In this document: positions 33,664 to 42,742 of the stretch, in pieces
How positions within the stretch are numbered: the first letter of the stretch is position 1
How the letters are laid out: each line of letters opens with the position of its first letter
Assembly (NCBI RefSeq): GCF_000296505.1
Contig: NZ_JH815208.1
Coordinates: 51,157-115,156, forward strand
Origin: Schaalia turicensis ACS-279-V-Col4
GTDB lineage: Bacteria; Actinomycetota; Actinomycetes; Actinomycetales; Actinomycetaceae
Length of the DNA stretch: 64,000 bases
Direction: 5' to 3'
Translations under genes and position numbers: made by a program
The notes under the pieces: model-generated
Databases searched by the model: none
Seen by the model: the letters and a program-made list of their open reading frames with translations, nothing else
What the model was told of the DNA's origin: nothing

Positions 33664-36095
33664 AACGCCACTGGATGCTTCTGACTCTGATCCTTCTGCT
33701 CCCCACTCTGCTGGGACTGACCACCCTACTCGGCGTCAATGCGGGCACGGCAAACGCCAGCCAGATCAGTGCTGCCATCGTGAACAACGACGAAATTGCG
33801 ACGCTGGATGATGGGACACAGGTGCCCGGTGGCCGACAAATCATTGCGGCCCTGACCAAGGATGACGTCAACGGCGAGCAATCACTGAACTGGTCGGTTG
33901 TTACCGAAGAGACCGCAGCCTCTGGTCTTCATGACGGCACCTACGATGCTGTCGTCACGATCCCCAAGGACTTCTCACAGTCTCTGGTCGACATTTTGGT
34001 GAACAATTCTGGCGATGTTCCACAACTGAACCTCGAAGTTGCGGACGGTTCAAGCGATGCATTTGGCACCTTGTCGAATGCGCTTGCTCACAGTGCCGCA
34101 TCGGAATTCGGTACGACGCTCACTGTCAAATACCTGACGCAATCCCTTGAAGCCACGGGGACAATTGCCGATAAGATCGGCCAGGCCGCCGACGGAGCGC
34201 GCCAAGTTGCTGACGGACAAGTCAGCGCGACTAACGGAGCGCGTCAGCTGGCTGACGGCACATCGACACTGGCAAGTGGAAGTGGCCAGCTTGCCGACGG
34301 GACACGCTCTCTAGCAAATGGGGCTTCTACGCTCAGTTCCGGAGTTGCTCAGCTCACCTCGGGGAGCTCATCCCTGGCAGACGGAGCGCGCACGTTGGAC
34401 AACGGGTTGAGCGCTCTCAACGACGGCTCAACCACGCTCGCTTCCGGAGCCTCCTCCTTGGCCATGGGCATCGATTCTCTTAAGAGCGGCTCAACTTCCC
34501 TGAGCGACGGCGCCTCCTCTTTGGCAGGAGCAGTCGCGAAGTACACAGGCGGAGCCGCCCAACTCTACGCCGGCATGACTCAGTCTCTTGATGGGACCTC
34601 GCCATCATTGCAGACGGGCGCACAACAGGTCGCAGCCGGCCTTACCCAGCTGGATCAGCAGTTGGGCACCCTCGACACTACTGCTCTCAACGCTCTGCCC
34701 GGTCAGCTGAGTGCAGCAAGCAACGGAGCAAGCACCATCAAGACCAACGCAGACGCGCTACCCGCACTCATTAGCGCCTGCCAGGCAGGAAGCGCTGTAG
34801 CATGCACGGGGGCAACCCAATACGCGCAAGGCATTTCTGCCGGTGCCGAACAGCTGGCAACTCAACTCAGCCAAGGAGCAACCGTGGCGCAAAACTCGGT
34901 GGACTCCACGGGCACACAGCTCCAGGCATTGAAAGCCGGAGTGAGCACGCTGAGCGCAGGCGCCACCAGGGTCTCCGGCGGTATTGACACCGTCGTGGCA
35001 AACATGGGCCAGCTGGCTGGGAAAAACTCTTCCGACCTGAACTCCGCTGCTTCGCAGGTGGCAGCCGGGGCGACGAAGCTCGACCACGGTGTCAGCCAGC
35101 TGAGCACGGGAGCCCATCAGGTAGCTAGCGGATCATCAACACTGTCGAGTTCCCTTGCCCAGGCCCATAGCGGATCATCTGCTCTATCTTCCGGAGCTTC
35201 AACGCTCGCCGACGGTGCATTAGAGGCGAATAGTGGCGCCTCCCAACTATCCTCCGGAGCCTCCACTCTGGCGTCGAAGACCGGCGAATTGGTCAGCGGA
35301 GCCCAAACGCTGAACTCCGGTGCCAACCAGTTGGTTGACGGCCTGAATCAGCTGAGCGACGGTTCCACCACGCTCGCCGACGGACTCCAGTTAGCCACCG
35401 ATCAGATCCCCACACACTCGAAGGCAGAAGCGGCCTCGTCCGCGAAGGCACTGGCCACTCCGATCGACGTCACCTCCACTTCTGGTAAGCAGGATACGAC
35501 GACATCGTGGTCTCCCACCGCAGCGGTTCTTGCCCTGTGGCTGGCGACAATGGTGGGGGCACTCGCGTTCGGCGCGCTCAATTCCAAGCGCGTTGATTCG
35601 GCGGCCACCCCCGCTGCACTCGCGTTCAATGCCCTTTGGCCGAACCTGATCGTGTCCGGTGTTTCCGCAGCTATCCTTGGTGGCGCACTGCGTATTGCCG
35701 GAGCCATGACAACTCGCCCCGTCGCAACATTCGTCATTCTTGTGGTAAGTGCGCTGACGCTCGCAATCGTTCAGCAAGCACTGATCGCAGCGTTTGGTCA
35801 GCGCGTAGGACTGGCAATCTCCGTTGTTTTATTCGCCTTCCAAGCAGTGTTGCTCGTCGGCATTTTCGCCGGCCAGCCGACCAGCGGATTCATTGGTGGC
35901 TTGCGAGGCGCGATGATCCTTCCTGCGGTTGAAGGAACGCTACGAGCGCTTGTTTTGGGAGTCGGTGCGACGAACCTTGGGCACACCGTAGGTCTGTTGA
36001 TCGCATGGTCGCTTCTTGCTTTCATCGTTTCGATCGGTGCTGTTGCGAAGCGTCGCCAAACCTCCGTGAGCGAACTGCGAGCACGCCTCGCCTAG
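33660..36095 (+). CDS. YhgE/Pip domain membrane protein with heptad GA/LADG repeats
   Basis: An 811-residue envelope protein. One N-terminal helix (LLTLILLLPTLLGLTTLLGV), the Pip domain start (ISAAIVNNDE), then about 430 residues with seven-residue repeats of the pattern L-x-x-G-x-x-x (LADGTSTLASGSGQLADGTR and similar) forming long helices outside the cell, and five C-terminal helices (YhgE_Cterm, ABC2-like permease). Two Cys near residues 366 and 375 may pair. YhgE proteins include phage-infection protein and ESX/EsaA-like proteins. It is translationally coupled to the MMPL gene and so part of the same export system. Confidence 0.9.
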   Translation: MKRHWMLLTLILLLPTLLGLTTLLGVNAGTANASQISAAIVNNDEIATLDDGTQVPGGRQIIAALTKDDVNGEQSLNWSVVTEETAASGLHDGTYDAVVTIPKDFSQSLVDILVNNSGDVPQLNLEVADGSSDAFGTLSNALAHSAASEFGTTLTVKYLTQSLEATGTIADKIGQAADGARQVADGQVSATNGARQLADGTSTLASGSGQLADGTRSLANGASTLSSGVAQLTSGSSSLADGARTLDNGLSALNDGSTTLASGASSLAMGIDSLKSGSTSLSDGASSLAGAVAKYTGGAAQLYAGMTQSLDGTSPSLQTGAQQVAAGLTQLDQQLGTLDTTALNALPGQLSAASNGASTIKTNADALPALISACQAGSAVACTGATQYAQGISAGAEQLATQLSQGATVAQNSVDSTGTQLQALKAGVSTLSAGATRVSGGIDTVVANMGQLAGKNSSDLNSAASQVAAGATKLDHGVSQLSTGAHQVASGSSTLSSSLAQAHSGSSALSSGASTLADGALEANSGASQLSSGASTLASKTGELVSGAQTLNSGANQLVDGLNQLSDGSTTLADGLQLATDQIPTHSKAEAASSAKALATPIDVTSTSGKQDTTTSWSPTAAVLALWLATMVGALAFGALNSKRVDSAATPAALAFNALWPNLIVSGVSAAILGGALRIAGAMTTRPVATFVILVVSALTLAIVQQALIAAFGQRVGLAISVVLFAFQAVLLVGIFAGQPTSGFIGGLRGAMILPAVEGTLRALVLGVGATNLGHTVGLLIAWSLLAFIVSIGAVAKRRQTSVSELRARLA

Positions 36096-36112
36096 CTCCC
36101 TCGGCAACCGTC

Positions 36113-36118
36113 TACGAT
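36113..36118 (+). promoter_or_regulatory. Putative -10 box for a leaderless transcript (S4 gene)
   Basis: TACGAT, six-base gap to the ATG of the S4-domain gene. Confidence 0.55.
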
Positions 36119-36124
36119 TGCCGT

Positions 36125-36628
36125 ATGACTAGTACACCGGGCACCTCGGGCGAATCCCCGTCGACCTCTACCACCGAGCAGAAGGCCGTCGAGATTCCCC
36201 GAGGCGCTTTGGCACCCGGAGACTCGGTTCGCGTCGATACGTGGCTCTGGGCTATCCGCAAGGTCAAGTCGCGGTCGCAAGCAACCTCTGCGGCTCGCGC
36301 CGGACATGTGAAAGTCAACGGTGACAGCGCAAAAGCCGCTCAAAAAGTGAAGGTGGGCGACGAGGTCCGCCTACGAGTCGACGGTTTCGACCAGATACTG
36401 ACGGTAACGAAACTGCTGGTCAAACGCGTTGGTGCCCCTCAAGCGCGCGTCTGCTACGAGGACCTCACTCCCCCTCGTCCCAGATTGTTCATCCCGGTTG
36501 CTCAGCGTGAACGTGGAACTGGTCGCCCGTCGAAGAAAGAGCGCCGAGAGTTGGATCGCCTACGCGGGCGTGACTCTCATGAACATGCGCGTCTCGACCA
36601 TCATCTTTCCGATTTCGATTGGGATTGA
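36125..36628 (+). CDS. S4 domain RNA-binding protein (Hsp15-like)
   Basis: A 167-residue basic protein. After a disordered, Ser/Thr-rich tail of about 30 residues comes an S4 domain (VRVDTWLWAIRKVKSRSQAT, AARAGHVKVNGDSAK, KVGDEVRLRVDGF) and a basic C-terminus (RERGTGRPSKKERRELDR), the layout of Hsp15/YrfH, which in E. coli rescues stalled 50S-peptidyl-tRNA. Role in this organism is inferred. The family N-terminus and a -10 hexamer six bases upstream decide the start. Confidence 0.88.
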   Translation: MTSTPGTSGESPSTSTTEQKAVEIPRGALAPGDSVRVDTWLWAIRKVKSRSQATSAARAGHVKVNGDSAKAAQKVKVGDEVRLRVDGFDQILTVTKLLVKRVGAPQARVCYEDLTPPRPRLFIPVAQRERGTGRPSKKERRELDRLRGRDSHEHARLDHHLSDFDWD

Positions 36629-36705
36629 CGAGGCGTCACTGGGGGGGGATTACGCCGGGGCGCTGACTGTCCGGCTCAGTTCGAGCACCGCAGTCAGTAG
36701 GCGGC

Positions 36706-39429
36706 CTAGCTCACCGAAATCAGGGAGCCCGGCTTCTGCTGGCGCGAAGCAACAACGCCCGCAACGACAGTCGCCAAAATCGGAGAACCGAAGAACATCA
36801 CGATCACCTGAAACCACGGGATCACAGGATGAAGGTTTGCAAGCTCAGGGAATACACCTGAACGAGCGATCGTCATGACCGTCAGCACCCCTGCAATCAA
36901 GCCGGACAGTATGGAAATAGGCAAGCAGAGCAATGCGAGTCCCATGCCCTGGTAGGCGGTAACGCGCGAACGGAGAGTCCTAGACGCACCAATCGCTTCC
37001 AGCGTCTCGAAGTCGGGACGCATAGCGTTAGCCGAAAGAACGACAATCAAAGCGATCGTTCCGGTGGCGGAAAGCAATGCGATCAGCGTAGCGATGTAGG
37101 GCATGATGATGGTCGACAACGGAGGTTGAATGACCGTCACCGATGAACCGGGGGCGCTCGACTCAATTGCTGAAATAAATCCCGACATCGCCCAAACAGA
37201 CACGGGCTTATCAACAATCAAAAGCTGTCCCAGTGGAAGGACGGGAACCTTCAACACTTCAGCAGCTTTGGGAGACAAGACGATCACGTTCAGCTTCGAC
37301 CAGGTGATTGCTTGAATCTGGGCTTCGGACACCGTGGTGGGGTCAGGAACCGTGTTCGAGCCTTGCGTAGCTGCCTCAACCGTGTCGCTCATATCTAGAG
37401 CACGAAGTGTCGCTTGGCCCGATTCAGAAATGTACGAGCCCTTCGGCATAATCGCGCCACCGGAGTTCAGGGTCGTTACGGCCTTCACCATCTCGTCACC
37501 GGAAATCAGGTTGGAGGCGGAGAGGAAAGTGCCATCGTCCACGATGTACGCCAAATCCAATTCCGCGAGCGAGGGAACATGGTCGTTCATTGACTCTGTG
37601 GATGACTCGTCAGGGGAGATCGTTTCGATCACGATGGAGGGGCCACAATGAGTGGATTCCCATTTCAGCCCTGACAACGTGGTGGCGCTCGATACCGAGC
37701 GACGATCCGTCACAGCTGCAGCGGCAGAATCGTGAATCACTCGCGCCTGAGAAACCATATCCGTGACATCGGCGTCCGACACGAAGACGCTTCCTTTCGG
37801 CCCCAGGTGCGCGTGCGCATTCCACGCGGCTTCGTTCGCGCTTGTCAGAGTGATCAGAAGCGCTGTGGCCAGTAGCGCGGTGGTCATCAACGAGGCCATT
37901 GCTGGAAGCGTCCGCTGGCCGTTCCTGACCGCGTCACGAACCGCAAGACGCAAACCCAGCGAAGGAGGGCGTCGGCCGCGCCAGTCATATGCAACAAAGT
38001 AAGGAGCGGTTCCGATAATTCCACTGATCAGCAGGGCTAGGCCGAAAGCAAGAATCCCCAGAGCCCCCGCCATCGCTGCCCACATCAAAAGCGGGATAGC
38101 AAGGACAAGAAGAAGCGGGTAGAACGGGATCTTCCGAACAAGACGCGACGGCGCACGAGTATGCCCAGAGAACAGCGTGGTCGCATCCGTGTCCGCAAGG
38201 TCACGAGACGGCGCGTAACAGGCGATCAGACACACCACAATCGGTGAAATGAAGGAGAAGACTAGAGCTTCCCAAGGAATCATCGACAGACTTAAACCTT
38301 GAGTCTGGACGAAGGTACCAAGGACGATCCCCACCCCTGCAAGGGACAGGAATGCCGACAGGACACCCAGTACCAGTCCCAGCGACATCATCAGACGAAT
38401 CAGGTGAAAACGTGTCGCGCCAACGGCAAGCATCGTAATCGCGCTGGGGATACCGTTCGTTTGAGCGACCGCGAATAGCGGTGAGACGAACAGGATCAGC
38501 TCGATGAAAACCAGAAGAACACCGATAACAATGATGAATGGAAGCCATGCCTGAGCCGATGAAAATTCCGTGGATTGCGGAGGCGGAGCGTTCTGAGGGG
38601 GATGTGCCAGAACAGCACGAGAGATAACAGCGAAGCCTGAATGATTGAGCAGCTGCACGTCGTCCCACGTCACAGGGGATTCACTCAAGATGTAGTAGTG
38701 AGCAGAGGTTCCTTGAAGTTCACTCGGCGATCTCGATGCAAAAGTTCCAAGACCTACAACAATGCTTCGTTCCTGATCCGCCACTTGGTCAATCATGACC
38801 GTCGCAGTAATTGATGGCTTCATGCTCGTGCTTGATACTGAAACATGAATCGTGTCCCCCACGCCCACGTTCAGTTCTGTAGCAACGTCTAAAGCAAGAA
38901 CAGCATGCCCATTTTCAAGCCTCGGAGTCTGTTCATCCTTCTCAGCAAAAATATCCAACGACGAAGTCTCTGTGGCTGTCGTAACTAATGCAGAGCGTAA
39001 ACCGTCTTCAGTTGACACATTGACCGACGGGAAAGATAGCGTTGTGACCATCACAGCATCGCTGGGGAGCCACCGATTCAGTTGAAACTCATCGACAGAC
39101 GATGAATCCACGGACGCAGAAGTCACATCACCCGCTGGTTCACCCAAATAATCCTGTTCGATCGGATTAAAGCTGACGCGTGTAATTCGCGCTTGAGTCG
39201 AATCATTCGGCCCTAAGTTCTGTATCGCCAAATAGCGTGATGATGACATCATCGACCAGAGAGTGATCGACGAAATAACCAGCACGATCGGTAGCGAAAC
39301 GATCAGTAACGACGTCAGGGTACGCCATCGATCACGGATCGTTGCGCGCCTCGATATCCGCAATACAATCTTCCAAGTATTAGCACGTGCGCGAATTCCG
39401 TGGCTCAATCCGGATCCGCCTTCGCTCAT
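36706..39429 (-). CDS. ABC transporter permease, FtsX/MacB type
   Basis: A 907-residue permease with two FtsX domains. Helix 1 (SLLIVSLPIVLVISSITLW) is followed by an external domain of about 230 residues, three helices (about 290-410), two more helices, a second external domain of about 250 residues, and three last helices. It lacks a signal peptide. It overlaps the ATPase gene by four bases and belongs to the padR-ABC-permease operon. Such three-gene sets export antimicrobial peptides or lipoproteins or relay sensing of envelope stress; the substrate here is unknown. Confidence 0.9.
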   Translation of the reverse strand: MSEGGSGLSHGIRARANTWKIVLRISRRATIRDRWRTLTSLLIVSLPIVLVISSITLWSMMSSSRYLAIQNLGPNDSTQARITRVSFNPIEQDYLGEPAGDVTSASVDSSSVDEFQLNRWLPSDAVMVTTLSFPSVNVSTEDGLRSALVTTATETSSLDIFAEKDEQTPRLENGHAVLALDVATELNVGVGDTIHVSVSSTSMKPSITATVMIDQVADQERSIVVGLGTFASRSPSELQGTSAHYYILSESPVTWDDVQLLNHSGFAVISRAVLAHPPQNAPPPQSTEFSSAQAWLPFIIVIGVLLVFIELILFVSPLFAVAQTNGIPSAITMLAVGATRFHLIRLMMSLGLVLGVLSAFLSLAGVGIVLGTFVQTQGLSLSMIPWEALVFSFISPIVVCLIACYAPSRDLADTDATTLFSGHTRAPSRLVRKIPFYPLLLVLAIPLLMWAAMAGALGILAFGLALLISGIIGTAPYFVAYDWRGRRPPSLGLRLAVRDAVRNGQRTLPAMASLMTTALLATALLITLTSANEAAWNAHAHLGPKGSVFVSDADVTDMVSQARVIHDSAAAAVTDRRSVSSATTLSGLKWESTHCGPSIVIETISPDESSTESMNDHVPSLAELDLAYIVDDGTFLSASNLISGDEMVKAVTTLNSGGAIMPKGSYISESGQATLRALDMSDTVEAATQGSNTVPDPTTVSEAQIQAITWSKLNVIVLSPKAAEVLKVPVLPLGQLLIVDKPVSVWAMSGFISAIESSAPGSSVTVIQPPLSTIIMPYIATLIALLSATGTIALIVVLSANAMRPDFETLEAIGASRTLRSRVTAYQGMGLALLCLPISILSGLIAGVLTVMTIARSGVFPELANLHPVIPWFQVIVMFFGSPILATVVAGVVASRQQKPGSLISVS

Positions 39430-40139
39430 AGAAGATCCTCAATCCGATCTGACGAAGAGGTATCAGTCATCTTCCCATCACGAAGGAAAACTGTACGGTC
39501 AGCCCACGCGGCAAAACGGGCCTCGTGAGTCGCCAGGATTCCTGCAGCGCCCGCATCAATCTGTTGACGCAAAGCAAGCATAATCTGTTCACCCGAGTGA
39601 GAATCGAGGGAACCGGTGGGCTCGTCAGCCATGATAATCGAGCGACGACCAACCAGAGCGCGGGCAATTGCAACCTGTTGTTGCTCACGACCATTCAGGC
39701 CATCCGGGAACTTTTCAGCAAGGTCAAGAGCTCCCACTTCCTCGAGGGCAAAAAGTGCAGCATCGCGTGCTTTCGAGGAAGAAAAACCATCCAGTTCAAG
39801 TGGCATTTCAACGTTTTCCACCGCAGTCAGGGTGGGAAGTAGATTTGAATCGCGGAACACGTATCCGATTGACTTACGGCGAACCATCGCACATTCCACA
39901 GACGACATATCTGCAAAGGACTCGCCGTGAATGTAAACCTTGCCCGACGTTGGGCGCTCTAGTCCTCCAGCGATGGCAAGCAGTGTGGATTTACCAGAGC
40001 CCGAAGGTCCCATGATGGCAAGAAGCTCGCCAGGCTCAACCTGTAGGTTGATCCCAGCGAGCACCTGAACCTTCGTATTGCCGGTACCGTATTCGTGAAA
40101 GATATCGACAAGAGCAACCGGATGGGAGTTCAAACTCAT
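39426..40139 (-). CDS. ABC transporter ATP-binding protein (LolD/MacB type)
   Basis: A 237-residue ATPase. Walker A GPSGSGKSTLLA (residues about 41-52), Q-loop region FRDSNLLPTLTAVENV, Walker B IIMADEPTGSLD, and H-loop ILATHEARFAAWADR. The signature motif reads LNGREQQQVAIARA, where LSGGQ is usual; two of five signature residues are changed, but the rest is intact. The family usually forms dimers that drive an FtsX-type permease, and the permease gene follows with a four-base overlap. It also overlaps padR upstream. Confidence 0.93.
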   Translation of the reverse strand: MSLNSHPVALVDIFHEYGTGNTKVQVLAGINLQVEPGELLAIMGPSGSGKSTLLAIAGGLERPTSGKVYIHGESFADMSSVECAMVRRKSIGYVFRDSNLLPTLTAVENVEMPLELDGFSSSKARDAALFALEEVGALDLAEKFPDGLNGREQQQVAIARALVGRRSIIMADEPTGSLDSHSGEQIMLALRQQIDAGAAGILATHEARFAAWADRTVFLRDGKMTDTSSSDRIEDLL

Positions 40140-40732
40140 CGCACGCCGGTAGCAACGTTCTTCGAAGACTTCTGACGTTCCTGACGTTTGAAGCGAGCGA
40201 ATGCTGCGCGACGAGCGACCTCGGAAACGGCACCGGACTCAATGTGATCCAGCCAGTTCAGTTCCGCTTCGAGGTCGAAGATATGACGCTCAAGAATCAG
40301 CTTCCATGCGAGTTCTTCATCCGAGGCAAGCGACTTCAGACGCGTAACATCACGCAGTGCCCTCAGCGAGGAACGACGCTGGGTCTGAATGAGTGCCGTG
40401 ACATCAACACTGGGGTCAGTTGCTGCGACGGCAAGCTTCATGACGAGCTCATCGCGTTCCGGGCTCTGACGCGAAACCGGGGTCTTCCACCAGTCGTTGA
40501 GGATCTCGCGACCCTTTTCGGTGACCTCGAAGACTTCAGAGTCCCGCCCAGCGTTTGTTTCCTGGCGCGAAGAGACAGAACCATCGCGTTCAAGGCGTTG
40601 CATCGTCTGATAAGCCTGACCGATATTCAACGGCCAAGCTTCGCAAGTCTGATCCTCAAACATCTGCTTGAGGCGGTACACACCAGCAGGCCGCTGAGAG
40701 ACGAGCGCGAGGAGCGCTTTGCGTACTGACAT
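40136..40732 (-). CDS. PadR family transcriptional regulator
   Basis: A 198-residue regulator with an N-terminal PadR winged helix (ALLALVSQRPAGVYRLKQMF, YQTMQRLERDGSVSS, FEVTEKGREIL) and a C-terminal Vir_act_alpha_C helical dimerisation domain. GGAG lies 7 bases before the ATG. It is first in the padR-ATPase-permease operon and most likely represses that operon until an antibiotic-like ligand or envelope stress is sensed. A small dyad (agtt-tat-aact) lies 55 bp upstream. Confidence 0.92.
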   Translation of the reverse strand: MSVRKALLALVSQRPAGVYRLKQMFEDQTCEAWPLNIGQAYQTMQRLERDGSVSSRQETNAGRDSEVFEVTEKGREILNDWWKTPVSRQSPERDELVMKLAVAATDPSVDVTALIQTQRRSSLRALRDVTRLKSLASDEELAWKLILERHIFDLEAELNWLDHIESGAVSEVARRAAFARFKRQERQKSSKNVATGVR

Positions 40733-40855
40733 TGACGACTCCAGACTTTCCGACTACCTACGTCTATCCACTCTTACAAAGGACTAAGTTTATAACTGAG
40801 GAGTCTAGTTTAATCAACACTTCATTGCTTTTACGAAATGCAATTATTCATAGGT

Positions 40856-41512
40856 TCATGGTTCAACAGAAGCGAGGATCACACTCCAAGTCCCATACCT
40901 CTGTCGCAAAGTGGCAACAGAAGCAACATCGTCCCTGCCCGTCGCACGTTGCCGCTTCGACCATTTCCTGTACCCCTGAAGTGTCGGTTCGATCTGATTA
41001 CGCTCACATTCGGCAATGAATTCGCGCAGAACAACGGCCATTGATTCGGAAGTAAACCTGCCAGATCCGCGGGCCCGGCCTCGCGAATTCGCGCGGAACC
41101 CAAGACGAGCGGTAGCCCGACTCCACGATCCTCCCCCAAGGCGAGCTGAAATTGTCTGCGACGACGGTGGCCAGAGCAACGCGCCTTTCGAGGACGCTAA
41201 ATTCCAGCGCTTCAGCAGCGCATCGCGTTCACGATTGCACTGCGACACGGACAGTGGACGCAGTTCATGGCGCTCCATCGCCCATTTGGCAGCCTCGATC
41301 AGCAAGACCGCTTCATCCACTTGCTCATCGCTGAGCGGGACCTTGCGCGCGACGGGAGCCAAAAGATCACGAAGAGCCGAATCTTTCCCCGGGATCTCAT
41401 CACCGAGGCTGGACCGCGAGTTCAATGCCAGCAGAAGCCAAAGACCAGCTTCAATCTGCTCTTCAGTAAACGCGGCGGTACGTTTGTGTACTTTCGGGGT
41501 TTCTTCAGCCAT
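40856..41512 (-). CDS. Protein with two homing-endonuclease-associated-type repeats, unknown function
   Basis: A 218-residue protein. The N-terminal half is helical. The second half has two repeats of the kind found next to homing endonucleases (pattern: P..Y......PS..TL...FG.W..A): SSQTISARLGGGSWSRATAR and, after EFIAECERNQIEPTLQGYRK, SVATLRQRYGTWSVILA. Such repeats are predicted to be DNA-binding helix-turn-helix units. No nuclease domain is present. GAGGGG lies before the chosen ATG. Domain assignment is by pattern only. Confidence 0.6.
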   Translation of the reverse strand: MAEETPKVHKRTAAFTEEQIEAGLWLLLALNSRSSLGDEIPGKDSALRDLLAPVARKVPLSDEQVDEAVLLIEAAKWAMERHELRPLSVSQCNRERDALLKRWNLASSKGALLWPPSSQTISARLGGGSWSRATARLGFRANSRGRARGSGRFTSESMAVVLREFIAECERNQIEPTLQGYRKWSKRQRATGRDDVASVATLRQRYGTWSVILASVEP

Positions 41513-41717
41513 ACCCCTCACTTTAAACAGGACGCACGCCACTGTGAACTGCCACCCACTGCCCCATTGAGATAGAGCGCCTACGACACGTAAAATACAG
41601 GCTTTTCAGGCACCTGAAATTCTATTGGAAGTAGTGACGCATACTCTTCGCACTCGCGTGGCGACATCTACGTGGCAGAACGTGGGAAGATGAAAGTACC
41701 CGACGAAGCGAGGAACC

Positions 41718-42563
41718 ATGCCCACCCCAACCATCCCAACGCTCACACTGCCAACCGGAGCGCCTATTCCGCAGTTCGGTTTTGGCACGTACAAAGTGAC
41801 TGAGGGCGTCTATGAAGCGGTGTCAAACGCGCTGGAGCTGGGGTATCGGCACATTGATACGGCTCAGATGTACGGCAATGAGCCAGAGGTTGGGCGTGCG
41901 ATCGCAGATTCTAAGATCCCGCGCGAGGAACTGTTCATCACGTCGAAGTTGAACAACACAAACCATGAGCCTGACGTTGCGCGCGCAACTTTCGCTCAGA
42001 CTTTGGAGGATCTGCGTACTGACTACGTGGATTTGTTCCTCATCCACTGGCCTTTACCCACGCTGTACGACGGAAATGTTGCCCTGCCGTGGAGTGCGCT
42101 GGAAGAGTTCTACGCTGATGGTCGTGCGCGTGCGATCGGCCTGTCGAACTACGAAATCGCGCATATCCAGGCGGTTCTCGACGTGGCGACGGTGGCTCCG
42201 CATGTTCTGCAGGTGGAGGCTCACCCCTTCCTCCCCAACAACGAGTTGCGCCAGTTCGCGCGCGATCACTCCATGGTGGTGGAAGCCTGGTCTCCGTTGG
42301 CACGAGGCCGCGCCCCCTTTGACGAAACCTTGGCCATGATTGGTGCGCGGATCGGGGTCAGCGCCGCTCAGGTAGCTCTGCGGTGGGCGTTGCAACGCGG
42401 AGACGTGATCTTCCCGAAGTCGGTGACACCATCGCGTCAGGCGCAGAACCTCGATGTCTTTTCCTTCACGTTGTCGGACGAGGACATGAGAGCCATCGAC
42501 GCCCTAGACGAGGGCGAGGCAGGGCGCACCGGTTCGAACCCGAATACGATGAATAGGCTCTGA
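41718..42563 (+). CDS. Aldo/keto reductase (AKR5-like)
   Basis: A 281-residue aldo/keto reductase, 2,5-diketo-gluconate reductase-like. The tetrad is in HIDTAQMYGNEPEVG (Asp, Tyr), FITSKLNN (Lys) and FLIHWPLP (His), and the cofactor end is FPKSVTPSRQAQNLDVF. It is a paralog of 26053-26901. GAGGAACC precedes the ATG. It stands alone. Physiological substrate is unknown. Confidence 0.93.
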   Translation: MPTPTIPTLTLPTGAPIPQFGFGTYKVTEGVYEAVSNALELGYRHIDTAQMYGNEPEVGRAIADSKIPREELFITSKLNNTNHEPDVARATFAQTLEDLRTDYVDLFLIHWPLPTLYDGNVALPWSALEEFYADGRARAIGLSNYEIAHIQAVLDVATVAPHVLQVEAHPFLPNNELRQFARDHSMVVEAWSPLARGRAPFDETLAMIGARIGVSAAQVALRWALQRGDVIFPKSVTPSRQAQNLDVFSFTLSDEDMRAIDALDEGEAGRTGSNPNTMNRL

Positions 42564-42572
42564 CTAGCACTT

Positions 42573-42716
42573 TTACCGGCTCTTCTTCTTCAGCCCCCAC
42601 CGCGCTTGTTCACCGTCAGCACGGGCGATCGCGTGCGAATAGAAGAAGGAAGCGAGCGCGAAACGGTCCATGAAACGCTCAAGGATGTCCAGCATGAGAC
42701 GACGCCTTTTACTCAC
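42573..42716 (-). CDS. Possible 47-residue small protein
   Basis: A short frame starting at GTG (or at ATG six codons later) reads MSKRRRLMLDILERFMDRFA, then LASFFYSHAIARADGEQA and a basic end KKKSR. The balanced composition and position between two genes of the other strand suggest a real gene, but no ribosome-binding site is clear and no family is recognised. Confidence 0.35.
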   Translation of the reverse strand: MSKRRRLMLDILERFMDRFALASFFYSHAIARADGEQARWGLKKKSR

Positions 42717-42729
42717 CCGTGCTGAGCGA

Positions 42730-42735
42730 TAGCAT
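42730..42735 (+). promoter_or_regulatory. Putative -10 box for a leaderless transcript (ACT gene)
   Basis: TAGCAT, seven-base gap to the ATG. Confidence 0.45.
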
Positions 42736-42742
42736 CTACGTC

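Noticed and set aside
36640..36647. Run of eight G after the S4-domain gene, considered as a phase-variation tract
   Set aside because: It lies between convergent genes and not in a reading frame or promoter, so slippage would have no clear effect.
40787..40797. agtt-tat-aact dyad upstream of padR as an operator
   Set aside because: Too short to claim; mentioned only with the gene.
42525..42540. ggttcgaaccc, resembling a tRNA T-loop
   Set aside because: It is inside the aldo/keto reductase coding sequence and no acceptor or anticodon arms can be formed around it.
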